IMG/VR virus record: IMGVR_UViG_3300025010_000004
Span: 1-64,000 of that record
Strand: one strand, 5' to 3'
DNA from: a virus
DNA length: 64,000 nt
Below, piece after piece: positions 18,249-26,752 of the stretch. The first letter of the stretch is position 1. Each line of letters starts with the position of its first letter. Under the pieces are notes generated by a model that had not been told where the DNA came from, made no database searches, and was given only the letters and a program-made list of their open reading frames with translations. A program made the position numbers and the translations under genes.

Positions 18249-18818
18249 CTATCCAATTAAATTTTCTTGTAAAAATTCAAGATTAACTTCTTTACCAGCA
18301 CTACACATGTCTGCTAGGTGAACTATAAGTTCAGCGGTTGCGTATTCCTCAGGAAACTTTTTAGCTCTATTATGGGAAGTCCACCGACCTGTATGGTAGG
18401 CAACCGCATTACATATCTCAGAAACGTCCTTCTTAGCTATGCCCTCAAAGTCAATAGCAAGCTTAGCCAAGAATCCAGCTCCGTCTCTATCGTGAGTTTT
18501 GGTTGTGTATTTCTCCATCACTAGCCCGTATTTAACTATGTCGTGCAGGATAACGGAAGAAATAACTATGTCTTTTTCTCTACCTTCTAAATTATAAGCT
18601 CGACACAGAATGCCTGCAAAATATGTGGCAGACCTTGTATGTCGTACTAACCCACCTGTGCCATTACTTTGAGCCGGGTGGTATTTTCCAGTAGATGAAC
18701 TGGGCACCAGCCAGAAATAAGCTGGTGCCTTGTCCAACGCGAACTTTGTAAATTCACGTATGTTATCATCCTCAATCTGCCTAAGCTCATTGCCTAGTAG
18801 ATCCTCTGCTCTGCTCAT
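18249..18818 (-). CDS. HD-domain hydrolase
   Basis: A 189-residue protein with a metal-binding HD signature: H in [11 protein letters not shown] in [11 protein letters not shown], a His in [10 protein letters not shown] and the Asp in HLADMCSAG. Proteins of this type are phosphohydrolases acting on nucleotides or on oligonucleotide signals. The start overlaps the stop of the phosphoesterase gene upstream (TAATG). The exact substrate is unknown. Confidence 0.75.
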   Translation of the reverse strand: MSRAEDLLGNELRQIEDDNIREFTKFALDKAPAYFWLVPSSSTGKYHPAQSNGTGGLVRHTRSATYFAGILCRAYNLEGREKDIVISSVILHDIVKYGLVMEKYTTKTHDRDGAGFLAKLAIDFEGIAKKDVSEICNAVAYHTGRWTSHNRAKKFPEEYATAELIVHLADMCSAGKEVNLEFLQENLIG

Positions 18819-19615
18819 TAGATAATATCCTCATAGGTGTTGCGAAGTCTTTCTATTGAAATTTCTTCTACGTCGAATCGTCCTTCTGCCCAGTGTGTTA
18901 GAATATTGACTCCGCGCCAATAAGCATTCAACCCTCCGTAGGCGTAATCATCAACATGCTCGAAAAACGCTCCACACATCAATATCTGTAGGATATTGTC
19001 AGCTCCATGCCTGTAGTAGTTGACGTTCTCACGTCTATGAGAATGTGCGAACACCAGACTTTTAGCAGTCATTTCAGCTGCCCGGTGGATTGCGTAGCGA
19101 CCTGAAACGGCCTGGTTTGCCATATTCATTAAAGAGTGCGTGAAATTAACTCCGTCGAACTCAATACCTTGTCGGTATGGAATTATGTCATGGAACCCGT
19201 GGTCTAATAGGTTAAGGTCATCGTCAAGGTTAAGGTGCTCTTTAAGTTCTGCACGGGTTTCGAGATAGCGTACAAGTCTGTCTTCGTGATTACCGTAGAT
19301 ATAAACAATACGAGGTTTGTATACTCGCTCTTTAAGTCTACGTTGCTTGTCTTGAAGTGTTCGTAGTTGGAAGAACAGAAGATCAAGCGCCATATTACCT
19401 GCGGCTATGTCGTTCTGGTATCTCCGCCCTTCCATTACTCCTGACTTGTTGAGATCCCAGTTAGATAAGCTTTCAAGAGATACGAAATCCCCCATAGTTA
19501 TAATCCGGTCAGGCCTGCGGTCAACAATTAGTTGACCTAGTATAGCGAATCTAGATAGGTCTTGCTCGGGGCCTACGTGTGCGTCAGGTATTACTAGTGT
19601 AGTATTATTTAATAT
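18818..19615 (-). CDS. Calcineurin-like metallophosphoesterase with non-standard start
   Basis: About 265 residues. The motifs of the family are in order: PDAHVG (D-x-H), ITMGDF (GD), GNHEDR (GNH), and FAHSHRREN near the end (H). The first motif lies upstream of the first ATG (at 19495), so the true start must be further up. The frame is closed by TGA at 19628 and holds no ATG, GTG or TTG before PDAHVG; the GGAGG at 19618-19622 points to ATA (19613-19615) or TTA (19610-19612). Substrate unknown; the enzyme may act on DNA ends or nucleotides. Confidence 0.75.
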   Translation of the reverse strand: MLNNTTLVIPDAHVGPEQDLSRFAILGQLIVDRRPDRIITMGDFVSLESLSNWDLNKSGVMEGRRYQNDIAAGNMALDLLFFQLRTLQDKQRRLKERVYKPRIVYIYGNHEDRLVRYLETRAELKEHLNLDDDLNLLDHGFHDIIPYRQGIEFDGVNFTHSLMNMANQAVSGRYAIHRAAEMTAKSLVFAHSHRRENVNYYRHGADNILQILMCGAFFEHVDDYAYGGLNAYWRGVNILTHWAEGRFDVEEISIERLRNTYEDII

Positions 19616-19635
19616 TTCCTCCGTGGTTCAGTGAA

Positions 19636-19651
19636 GTAGAACATGTTCTAC
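19636..19651. promoter_or_regulatory. Intergenic palindrome, copy 2 (CATG centre)
   Basis: GTAGAACATGTTCTAC. The TAG inside its first arm on the minus strand is the stop codon of the RuvC-like gene, and the phosphoesterase binding site follows 14 bases further on. Confidence 0.85.
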
Positions 19652-20190
19652 TTATTGTCAGTTAACCCATGTAGTGCCAAAAAGTGCGCATCCGCCAAAT
19701 CATAAATACTAGAGGGCTTTAAACTTCGATTAATAATGTAGTCCTCAAATCTTACTTTAACCTCGAATGGAAGTTCAGCAACTGTCGCCTTCTTAAGCCC
19801 GTCTTTAAGTTTCAGTCGTTTAATTTCCCTCCTTTCCTCTATCGGAATAACCTTGGCTCTCCAACTTGTCACTGGAACGGTGGTAACTTTAATACCTGGG
19901 TATAACACATATAATCTAGTTTTTATATACCATAAAAGGCCAGCTAGAATATCTTTACTAGAAGACACAGACCCAAAGCTTAAACCTTCTATGAATACAT
20001 CTGGAAGTACGTTCTCGTAATTTATGGCATCATCTACAACCTTCAATAGTCTATCCCATTGGTAGACTATTAGCTCTTCGTTATCAATCTCTTTCGGGGC
20101 ACATATTAGTTCGTATGATACCAATGAGCCGGTGTCAGTTACGGATACTACAGCGGTGCTCCTTTTAGATTGATCTATCCCTATTCGCAT
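19648..20190 (-). CDS. RuvC-like Holliday junction resolvase
   Basis: A 180-residue RNase-H-fold nuclease. The acidic residues of the RuvC site are visible: Asp in MRIGIDQSKRSTA, Glu in VFIEGLSFG, and the Asp pair in YDLADAHFLAL. It would cut branched DNA intermediates during recombination or packaging. Its stop codon lies in a GTAGAA palindrome. It is adjacent to recombination and repair genes. Confidence 0.82.
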   Translation of the reverse strand: MRIGIDQSKRSTAVVSVTDTGSLVSYELICAPKEIDNEELIVYQWDRLLKVVDDAINYENVLPDVFIEGLSFGSVSSSKDILAGLLWYIKTRLYVLYPGIKVTTVPVTSWRAKVIPIEERREIKRLKLKDGLKKATVAELPFEVKVRFEDYIINRSLKPSSIYDLADAHFLALHGLTDNK

Positions 20191-20583
20191 TTAAAGTCCT
20201 TTTCTTCGCTGCTCCTCAAGGATAATACCTTTGGCAAGAATTAAGTAATTAATTACGTCGTCTATAGCGTCAAATACTCCCTCACCTTCTACGGCCAACT
20301 TGCCATGCTTAAGGTATGATTTGATACGCATAAACTTATCCTGGCTTCTTAGCAGTATTCCGAGCACAGGGTGAACCCCAAGGGAATTAGAGGCTTTGAA
20401 GTTATCAAAAACTCCGCCACCTGCTGTGTAGTCTTGATTTTTAGCTTTCATGACCTCTAACGTGGCTGCACAAGTTGCTCTATGCAACTCAATAAGTTCG
20501 TCCCTAGACATGTTATACTTAGGCCCTATGCCCTCTTTAGGTACAAATTCTATTTCTACTTCTTTTGCAACTTTCTTACTCAA
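20191..20583 (-). CDS. DUF1599 / Nmad1-like protein
   Basis: A 130-residue protein with the family pattern KNQDYTAGGGVFDNFKAS, then GILLRSQDKFMRI and DAIDDVINYLILA. DUF1599 proteins occur in many phages near nucleotide metabolism genes and have been suggested to act in nucleotide modification or dNTP handling. The biochemical role is not established. It stops one base before the resolvase start. Confidence 0.75.
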   Translation of the reverse strand: MSKKVAKEVEIEFVPKEGIGPKYNMSRDELIELHRATCAATLEVMKAKNQDYTAGGGVFDNFKASNSLGVHPVLGILLRSQDKFMRIKSYLKHGKLAVEGEGVFDAIDDVINYLILAKGIILEEQRRKGL

Positions 20584-20585
20584 AG

Positions 20586-22088
20586 CTATACCTCCTTCTT
20601 AAACATCCATTCTCCAGACTCTTTGGCTTCTAGGATGGTTCCTTTATGTTTATATCCTACTTTGTTTAGCACGCTATATTTCCAAGATGAACGCCAACGC
20701 TTACGCTTCATTTGCAGGCTAGGCTCTATCCAAACATTAGGCCCGTACTTGTTAAAGTAGTAAGGCATGTTACTTTCACAAGACTTACAAATTCCCCTGT
20801 TAGCGTGGCTCCACCTAACGTCTCCACAAAGAGCGCACCCAAGTATTTCTATGTCAGTGCCTCTAAGTTTCCTTGTTCTCCAACCCTGAGCACCCCACAG
20901 CAAGCTCTTGCCTATGAAATACTCTTTCTCTCCTATTACTATGTAGTACATATCCATGAGCAGCCCTTTAATGATAGATAGGTTGCTTAAGATAGCATTT
21001 TCTTTTTCATCGAAAGAATAAATGCACTTTATTCTTTCTCCATTAAACCAAGCTATAAATCCCATAGGCTCGTCATTTTCTAACCAAATGGAATCTATTT
21101 TACATAAAGACACCCTACAAGTTACCCTAAATACTTTTCCGGTAGCTAAACTTTGCGCGTCTGAAATTAGAAGCTCTGATAGCTTCATACTTCCTACAAC
21201 CTTAATTAGAGCATCACGTAAATCATCTTCGTCTCGTATAACTACTATAGGTGACGAATCCACATTTATAGTAAGGTTGCGTTTGGTAAAGTTTAAAATG
21301 TTATAGACCCTAATAGGGTACGGTGTTTCTATTTCTTCCTTGGATAAATACTTATTGCATTCAGCCCAACTGTTGAAAAAATCAAACGGGTATATGTTAT
21401 GCCCATCACTTACACCAGCTATAGTGTATCTAGGGTTTATAGATATGCCCATATCAAGTTTTATTTCTTCTGTTAATTTTGCTGGTTTTAGCTCATAGTC
21501 GTCTCTGTATTTAACAGCACAATAATTAGGCTCTTTGCTGACCACACAGATTGTCGAAGCTCCTTCTGGTATAGCCCTTATAGCTACCGGGTAGCTTAAC
21601 TCTGAAAATGAAGTTTTAATGTACTCTATATCACCGTACACAATGTCTGAGGATATGTCGTCTATTGAAAGTAAGGTTTGAACTTCCAGCATCGGGAAAA
21701 TCTTTATCCAGTCTTTTGAAAGAACATCTAGAAAAAGATCTCTATGTGGCTTGTCACACGCAGAAATAAATCTAACTAGTGCAGCTTCTCTAGACCTAGT
21801 TATGTTTACGTCTTCGTACCTGCGTATTAGTTTTAGAAAAGAATCAAAAGTTGCATTATTTTCGTCTGCTACAGGAACGTAGTGGTATCTAGAAGGATCT
21901 ATTGATCTGAACTTAGAGTTCCACAAACAGAACCATGCAAAGAAGGATAGAAGCCAAAGCTCAGAGGCATTTAGTTCGCTTACTATATCCGTAAACGCTG
22001 ATTTTCTTGCAGGCATATACCTAACTTCGTGCATGACGGAGGTGACATACATAACTTTTGAAATGTCTGCGTCAGTTATTTTTATCAT
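20586..22088 (-). CDS. Divergent ATP-dependent-ligase-like protein, probably inactive, with zinc ribbon
   Basis: A 500-residue protein not recognised as a named family. Residues 30-140 resemble the N-terminal domain of the window's own ligase (41475-42827), and residues 166-178 (YPVAIRAIPEGAS) line up without gaps with its nucleotidyl motif YPAIVEIKFDGFR. The catalytic Lys is replaced by Ile173 and the Arg by Ser178. A segment PYPIRVYNILNF matches the position of ligase motif IIIa. The C-terminus has a C-x2-C ... C-x2-C ribbon (CALCG, CKSCE). Inference: a non-catalytic ligase relative that binds nicked or structured DNA. The alternative is an unrelated replication accessory protein. Confidence 0.4.
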   Translation of the reverse strand: MIKITDADISKVMYVTSVMHEVRYMPARKSAFTDIVSELNASELWLLSFFAWFCLWNSKFRSIDPSRYHYVPVADENNATFDSFLKLIRRYEDVNITRSREAALVRFISACDKPHRDLFLDVLSKDWIKIFPMLEVQTLLSIDDISSDIVYGDIEYIKTSFSELSYPVAIRAIPEGASTICVVSKEPNYCAVKYRDDYELKPAKLTEEIKLDMGISINPRYTIAGVSDGHNIYPFDFFNSWAECNKYLSKEEIETPYPIRVYNILNFTKRNLTINVDSSPIVVIRDEDDLRDALIKVVGSMKLSELLISDAQSLATGKVFRVTCRVSLCKIDSIWLENDEPMGFIAWFNGERIKCIYSFDEKENAILSNLSIIKGLLMDMYYIVIGEKEYFIGKSLLWGAQGWRTRKLRGTDIEILGCALCGDVRWSHANRGICKSCESNMPYYFNKYGPNVWIEPSLQMKRKRWRSSWKYSVLNKVGYKHKGTILEAKESGEWMFKKEV

Positions 22089-22096
22089 GTTCCTCC

Positions 22097-23977
22097 TTAT
22101 AATATTCTAGATATTCCGTCTTCTTTAACAACTTCTATTGAACTATCAAAAACCACTTGGTTTACTAACGGAGTGTGGCTAATTGTGTATATGCATTTAC
22201 CCTTGTTTCTTAGGTAAGATAAAACTTCAAATAACCCCTCTTTTCCTTCGTCATCAAGGGCGCTAAATATTTCGTCAAGCACCAGCACATTGTAGCAAGC
22301 AGACCCCATTGCCTCTAGCATCTCAATAACAGAGAATAGGCAGGCCATTTTAATTCTTGCGCGTTCCCCGCCACTGTAGTTAGCGAACGGCATATTTTTA
22401 TCTGGGTCTACTACAGAAAACTCAATTTTTCCTTCCGCTGAAATATAGAAGGAGCACTTAATCTTGCCGTTAGTTATTATGGAGGAATACTTATCCATCG
22501 TAGCGTTAAGGGTTTGAAGAAACCTATTCATCTTATGAACTCTGTACCCGTTGCCGCCAAGTATCCTTGTCCAGTTATCTAGAAGATCAATTCTACTGTA
22601 CAATTCTGAAAGCTCTTTTTTAGCTACTTCTATTTTTTCTGAAATTTTAATGTTGTTGGCTATAGCGTCTTGGTTTATTTTTTTGTATGTCCTAGAGCGT
22701 GTGTTGTTTTCTCTTATATCCTTTAGTTTGTGTTCCAGCCTTTGCTTATAAAGCTGCTGTGCAAGTATCTTCTCACGCTGCTTAACTATTTCATTATTGA
22801 TTACTTCTTCGTCCTCTACTGTTGGAGGTATGAAGTTATCCGTCAGGCTTTTAAGAGCTTCTACTGACACACGTAGCTCATTATAGTTTTTCCATGCAGC
22901 TACCCTAGCTTCTGAGTTGTCTAATTGTAAGGCTAAGTCTGCGAGTTTACTATTGCATTCGTCTATGGTTTCTACCAACGAGGCTTTGCGCTGTTCGTAT
23001 TGCATAAGTGCGTCGTTGCTATTGACGCTCTGGCCGCACCTAGAACATACACTTTCAGGGGCTACCATGCCAGTTAACGATTCTCTAGCAACTTTACGAG
23101 TCAACTTGACCTCTGTACAAAGTTTGGTTATGCGTGCTAGCTCGTTTATGTCTAGTTGCTCAGTAGATGAATGTAGGTAGTCTAGTGCGGACAGCCTAAG
23201 GGTCTTAGTCTCTAAGTTGGCCTTATTTATACTATATTTAGCTAATTCGCCTTTCTTAGTCGCCAACACTTCTGCTTTTGCCCACACAGCATTGAACGCT
23301 TTATTTAGCCCGTCCAGTTCGTTAGAGGCTTCCACTATAGCTCTTTCTACAGGTTCTTCATCTAGCTCGTCTGGAATGTTGGGTATAATACTTGTAACGC
23401 TATCCTCTAGTGACGCTATAAGTATTTCCTTGTTCTTAATCTCAGCCTTTACTTGTTTATTTTTAGCTTTTACTTCCACCAGCATAGCGTCGAGTTCATC
23501 TAGCTTTAGTACCTTGTTTATAAACCCTTTCCTAGCTGTGTCTGTGGAATCTTCTACCAAGTCTAAAGTGCTATCTGTTGATTGGTAGGTCATGTTTGCA
23601 AATGTTTCGTATTGATCTTCTAGAATTTCTCTAATTAGCTCAAGATTTTGAGGAATAGTTTTCCTAGATATATTCTTACCGTCTACGTGTACACTTATAG
23701 TTCCAGTCTTACGAGAGTTTACTACAGTGTATTCTTGCTTTCCTTTGGTGAAAACTACCGTGATTACGTAGGGCTGTTTTGTAACTGTATTAGACACATC
23801 ATCAATCTTAGTGCCTTTAGGATTACGGTTAAACAGTCCTTGGGCTAGTGCTAAATAGATAGACGTTTTACTAGCTCCGTTTACCCCTCCTATACTGTGT
23901 ATCCCAGAATTGAAGTCGAACTCTAAGTAGGAGTAGGCAAAGCAGTTTTGAAGTATTATCTTTTTAAACACTATCAC
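22097..23977 (-). CDS. SbcC / gp46-like recombination nuclease ATPase subunit
   Basis: A 626-residue SMC-type ATPase. The Walker A is GGVNGASKTS (Ala in place of the usual Gly before Lys), followed by long coiled coils around a zinc hook CSRCGQ near residue 310, the signature YSGGERARIK and the Walker B VLVLDEIFSALDDEG. With the nuclease subunit upstream it forms an Mre11/Rad50-type complex that processes DNA ends and may help degrade host DNA or support recombination-dependent replication. GTG start overlaps the partner stop (GTGA). Confidence 0.93.
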   Translation of the reverse strand: MIVFKKIILQNCFAYSYLEFDFNSGIHSIGGVNGASKTSIYLALAQGLFNRNPKGTKIDDVSNTVTKQPYVITVVFTKGKQEYTVVNSRKTGTISVHVDGKNISRKTIPQNLELIREILEDQYETFANMTYQSTDSTLDLVEDSTDTARKGFINKVLKLDELDAMLVEVKAKNKQVKAEIKNKEILIASLEDSVTSIIPNIPDELDEEPVERAIVEASNELDGLNKAFNAVWAKAEVLATKKGELAKYSINKANLETKTLRLSALDYLHSSTEQLDINELARITKLCTEVKLTRKVARESLTGMVAPESVCSRCGQSVNSNDALMQYEQRKASLVETIDECNSKLADLALQLDNSEARVAAWKNYNELRVSVEALKSLTDNFIPPTVEDEEVINNEIVKQREKILAQQLYKQRLEHKLKDIRENNTRSRTYKKINQDAIANNIKISEKIEVAKKELSELYSRIDLLDNWTRILGGNGYRVHKMNRFLQTLNATMDKYSSIITNGKIKCSFYISAEGKIEFSVVDPDKNMPFANYSGGERARIKMACLFSVIEMLEAMGSACYNVLVLDEIFSALDDEGKEGLFEVLSYLRNKGKCIYTISHTPLVNQVVFDSSIEVVKEDGISRIL

Positions 23978-24942
23978 AATTCTCTCCTAAGCTCTGCCAT
24001 CATATCTGCTATTAGGCTGTCGGAATACCCTAGGCTTTTCATATAGCTTTGTAGATCATCCGGCGTATCCACAGCTTCTTCTGCTAATGATTCTTCAACT
24101 TTAACTTCTAGGTGTTTTTCCAGTTTGGGTATCTTGCACACCCTTACATTTTCCGGTATATCTTTTATAGCTCTTAGCTCTTCTGGGGTTCCTTCTACAT
24201 CAATTTTAAAGAAGTCCTTATACCCTTCAAAGCTCGCCAGATAAACATCATCTGCGTTACGTTTCCTATAAACTAGATGCGGGTAGTCCAGCGTCTTTCT
24301 TGTAGTCGTTATACCGCCATCAATTTCAATCTCTACGTAACCACATTCGGGCGCGTACTCAAACTCTTTGTTGACTGGGTTGTTAGTGTAGATGACATTT
24401 CCAAAGGCCATAGGCATATGTATATCTCCTAATACACATAGGTCATAGCCTTTAGTGAATTTTTTAAAATCTATTTCTTCCTTAATGTGCGGCGGCACTT
24501 CACATCTTGCATGAGATATCAGTATGTTTGTGCCTTCTGTAAAATTAGGCGTATAGTAGTGTATAGAATCATGGTTAACCAGATGAAAAGTTACTCCTAG
24601 AAATGTAGGACTTGTCCGGTAGAACACGTTATCGAACCTGTCCACCTCTAAGTAATCAATTATACTTTCGCCATCTTTTAATTTTTCATGATTCCCTGCT
24701 ACTAACAAAGTGGTTACGCCGGTCTTATTAAGCTCATGCATTAAATACATAAACAACCTTAACTCTTCTTTCTTGGGATCTATAGAGTCCAGCGTATCAC
24801 CGCATAAAGCTAGGATAGCACGTTTATCTACACAGTCAGATATAAGATTGTCTATAAACTCTTCGTACCTATCTATTTGCCACTGCTTAGGTACGTTTGG
24901 CACCATTTTAAGGTGTAAGTCTCCTACTGCTATAACTTTCAT
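23974..24942 (-). CDS. SbcD / gp47-like recombination nuclease subunit
   Basis: A 322-residue metallophosphoesterase. Motifs in order: GDLHLK, CGDTLD, VAGNHEKL, LISHARCE and LGDIHMP, which supply the two-metal site of Mre11-type nucleases. It is coupled to the ATPase subunit by GTGA. The C-terminal Glu-rich end with SYMKSLGYSDSL would bind the partner. Confidence 0.93.
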   Translation of the reverse strand: MKVIAVGDLHLKMVPNVPKQWQIDRYEEFIDNLISDCVDKRAILALCGDTLDSIDPKKEELRLFMYLMHELNKTGVTTLLVAGNHEKLKDGESIIDYLEVDRFDNVFYRTSPTFLGVTFHLVNHDSIHYYTPNFTEGTNILISHARCEVPPHIKEEIDFKKFTKGYDLCVLGDIHMPMAFGNVIYTNNPVNKEFEYAPECGYVEIEIDGGITTTRKTLDYPHLVYRKRNADDVYLASFEGYKDFFKIDVEGTPEELRAIKDIPENVRVCKIPKLEKHLEVKVEESLAEEAVDTPDDLQSYMKSLGYSDSLIADMMAELRREL

Positions 24943-24954
24943 AATCCTCCTATG

Positions 24955-25048
24955 TGGAAGAGGGTGAGAGGATCGAACTCTCAGAGCGTGGTCTTAGCAC
25001 GCCCGGACTGATTAGCAATCAGCTTCCCTACCATTAGGCCAACCCTCC
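24955..25048 (-). tRNA. tRNA-Ser (GCU anticodon)
   Basis: On the minus strand a 94-base cloverleaf: acceptor GGAGGGT paired with ACCCTCT (first pair G-U), anticodon arm CTGAT-TGCTAAT-CAG giving GCU, a long variable arm (GGGCGTGC/GACCACGC region) typical of serine tRNAs, T-arm GAGAG-TTCGATC-CTCTC, and an encoded CCA. The discriminator base is U; G is usual for bacterial tRNA-Ser. It reads AGC and AGU codons. It lies between the SbcD gene and a small gene in a leftward operon. Confidence 0.88.
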
Positions 25049-25055
25049 GCATTGA

Positions 25056-25385
25056 TTATCTAGAGTACATCCTACGAAAGTTCTCAACAGTAGTTGAAGC
25101 TTTAGTAACTACATCAGCCAGCACCTTCTTGCGATCTTCTACAAACGAAACAGCTTTTTCAGTCTTCTCGTTGTATTTAATCTCTGCCTTCATATACTCA
25201 GCGTAGGCATCTTCAATAGCTTTTGCAAACTTATCTACGTCCTTAGAAAGTGTAGTCTCTATGGACTCAATTTCTTTGCTTGCCATAGTAGCTGCGGCTT
25301 CAAATTTGTTAATGAACTTATCGAACCCTGCCACTGCTGATGCCAACTGCTGCTCCGGTGAAAATATCTTGAATTTGAAATTCAT
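25056..25385 (-). CDS. Small helical coiled-coil protein
   Basis: A 109-residue protein made almost only of amphipathic helix (heptad-like Lys/Glu/Ala pattern from residue 20 to 100). No family is recognised. It starts behind AAAGGAGG, itself just downstream of a GC-rich hairpin and a palindrome, and lies next to the ssDNA-binding protein gene, so a DNA replication accessory role is possible. Confidence 0.5.
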   Translation of the reverse strand: MNFKFKIFSPEQQLASAVAGFDKFINKFEAAATMASKEIESIETTLSKDVDKFAKAIEDAYAEYMKAEIKYNEKTEKAVSFVEDRKKVLADVVTKASTTVENFRRMYSR

Positions 25386-25402
25386 AAATCCTCCTTTAAA
25401 GA

Positions 25403-25420
25403 GGGAGGCTTGCGCCTCCC
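25403..25420 (-). terminator. GC-rich hairpin with GCAA loop
   Basis: On the minus strand GGGAGGC-GCAA-GCCTCCC, followed by TCTTT. It lies after the ssDNA-binding protein gene and before the coiled-coil gene. The U run is short, so it may attenuate or stabilise the message and not end transcription fully. Confidence 0.5.
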
Positions 25421-25432
25421 TTAATTGCTAGG

Positions 25433-25448
25433 GTAGAACAAGTTCTAC
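25433..25448. promoter_or_regulatory. Intergenic palindrome, copy 3 (CAAG centre)
   Basis: GTAGAACAAGTTCTAC, starting one base after the stop codon of the ssDNA-binding protein gene on the minus strand. Arms are unchanged, centre differs. Confidence 0.82.
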
Positions 25449-25449
25449 C

Positions 25450-26325
25450 TTACCATTCTACATCGTCAGCACCGCCGCCGTTGTCAACAACGATGGTAGT
25501 TTTTTCACCAGTTTGGGTGGACGAGCTATCAGGTTTAGCAGTAAGCTTCTTCTGCTGCTCATTTTTGAACTCCAGCAGTTGTTTGTTTACGCCGGTAACA
25601 AGCTGGAAGTTTTCTTTAAAAACTGCTGCAGGTACAGGCTCGCCTTTGTCAGACTTAAGACGATAGAACACGGTTGCTCCCTGCTCGTCTTCTTCCGTAC
25701 TGAACTTAGTAGTTACAGCAATAGTCGGAATGCCTTTAAGCCCTTCGTTGATGTAGTCCTGAAATGCTTTGTAGCTAGTGCCTTTGACATAGAACATTGC
25801 GATAGGGCAGTCAGTTCCATCAGGAAGTTTGGTTCCCGCCGGGAGGCGGAGGTAAACTACGTGCTGATTGATACAGCGATCTCCCTTTTCAAGCCCATCT
25901 TTCCTACGAGCACACGACTTGTCGTTACAAACAGACTTGTAGTTATAGCCGGTAGGTACTTCGCCGCGCTCGCAGATGATCTGGCTAGAACACCGCTTTT
26001 TGGGGTCTTCGGACCAGAAGGAATACTGAGTTCCGACTTTAAGGATAACACAGTTAAGTTTTTCGCCGAGGTCTGTTCCTGCGTGCTCAAGCACTTTTTT
26101 ACCATCGACGGTTTTGCTGGACTGGCCTAGAACGAAGTTGCCTTTAGGCACTTTGTTTCCGCTAAGGTCAGCACGTTCTTTGTAGTTGATTTTTACGATT
26201 GGAGTTTTAGTACCACCACCGTTGCCCTGTCCTGTAAGACGGGCGAGGTTTTCTTTTTCCTCGTCAGTAAGTAAGTCTAGAAGTTCTTGGTAAGCATCGG
26301 TTTCGGTGGGTTTGGTTTTAGCCAT
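25450..26325 (-). CDS. Single-stranded DNA-binding protein candidate
   Basis: A 291-residue protein. A core of about 200 residues is rich in aromatic and basic residues (QYSFWSEDPKKRC, NQHVVYLRLPAG) with six Cys between residues 110 and 150 (KRCSSQIIC, VCNDKSCARR, DRCINQH) that may bind zinc, as in T4 gp32. The C-terminus is Gly-rich and acidic (GGGADDVEW), like the partner-binding tails of SSBs. It has its own sigma-70 promoter and leader peptide upstream, and sits with exonuclease and SbcCD genes. Strong expression and context support an SSB; the family match itself is inferred. Confidence 0.55.
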   Translation of the reverse strand: MAKTKPTETDAYQELLDLLTDEEKENLARLTGQGNGGGTKTPIVKINYKERADLSGNKVPKGNFVLGQSSKTVDGKKVLEHAGTDLGEKLNCVILKVGTQYSFWSEDPKKRCSSQIICERGEVPTGYNYKSVCNDKSCARRKDGLEKGDRCINQHVVYLRLPAGTKLPDGTDCPIAMFYVKGTSYKAFQDYINEGLKGIPTIAVTTKFSTEEDEQGATVFYRLKSDKGEPVPAAVFKENFQLVTGVNKQLLEFKNEQQKKLTAKPDSSSTQTGEKTTIVVDNGGGADDVEW

Positions 26326-26354
26326 TGAGTAGTTCTCCTTCTTTTGAGTGTTGG

Positions 26355-26408
26355 TTAGAGTTGGTCGAATAGAGTGATTAGGAATGATATGAAATCGTAA
26401 TCTTTCAT
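26355..26408 (-). CDS. 17-residue leader peptide ahead of the SSB gene
   Basis: MKDYDFISFLITLFDQL is read from an ATG behind an excellent GAAAGGAGGTGG site, only about 30 bases downstream of the promoter at 26439-26467 and 30 bases before the SSB start. It could regulate translation of the next gene by coupling or ribosome stalling, or be a small active peptide. Confidence 0.5.
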   Translation of the reverse strand: MKDYDFISFLITLFDQL

Positions 26409-26438
26409 TACCACCTCCTTTCTTTAAAAGTGTCGCAT

Positions 26439-26467
26439 ATTATACCACACTTTTTGTGATTTGTCAA
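26439..26467 (-). promoter_or_regulatory. Sigma-70 promoter for the SSB gene
   Basis: On the minus strand TTGACA, 17 bases, TATAAT: both boxes match the consensus perfectly. The bases before -10 (GTGTGG) are shared with the promoters at 36.1, 36.2 and 55.3 kb. It reads leftward into the leader peptide and the SSB gene. Confidence 0.92.
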
Positions 26468-26476
26468 GCATTATTT

Positions 26477-26749
26477 TCACTTTTTGTTATCTTTATTTCT
26501 GTAGCCTTCTATTAATTTTTCCAGAACATCGTTAGCGTTAAGCCCGTCCAACACCATTACTGGGAACACTTTTCCATTAGCACCTAAGAGTTCCATCTTA
26601 TTGTACGTATGGTACTCCGGCTCAAAGTAGTTGGCAGGCTTAGACCCGCAATATTCCATAAACCTAATAGGGAAAGGTATGGTAAATCTGTCACCTTTCC
26701 ATTGCACAGGTATATCAAGTGTATCAGCAGCACCTCCTATGAATAACAT
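26477..26749 (-). CDS. Hypothetical protein, 90 aa
   Basis: ATG behind GGGGGAGG. The sequence (FIGGAADTLDIPVQWKGDRF ... YEPEYHTYNKMELLG) is globular with mixed strands and a C-terminal helix. No family is recognised. It follows the exonuclease gene after 3 bases and ends just before the promoter of the SSB gene. Confidence 0.5.
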   Translation of the reverse strand: MLFIGGAADTLDIPVQWKGDRFTIPFPIRFMEYCGSKPANYFEPEYHTYNKMELLGANGKVFPVMVLDGLNANDVLEKLIEGYRNKDNKK

Positions 26750-26752
26750 ATA

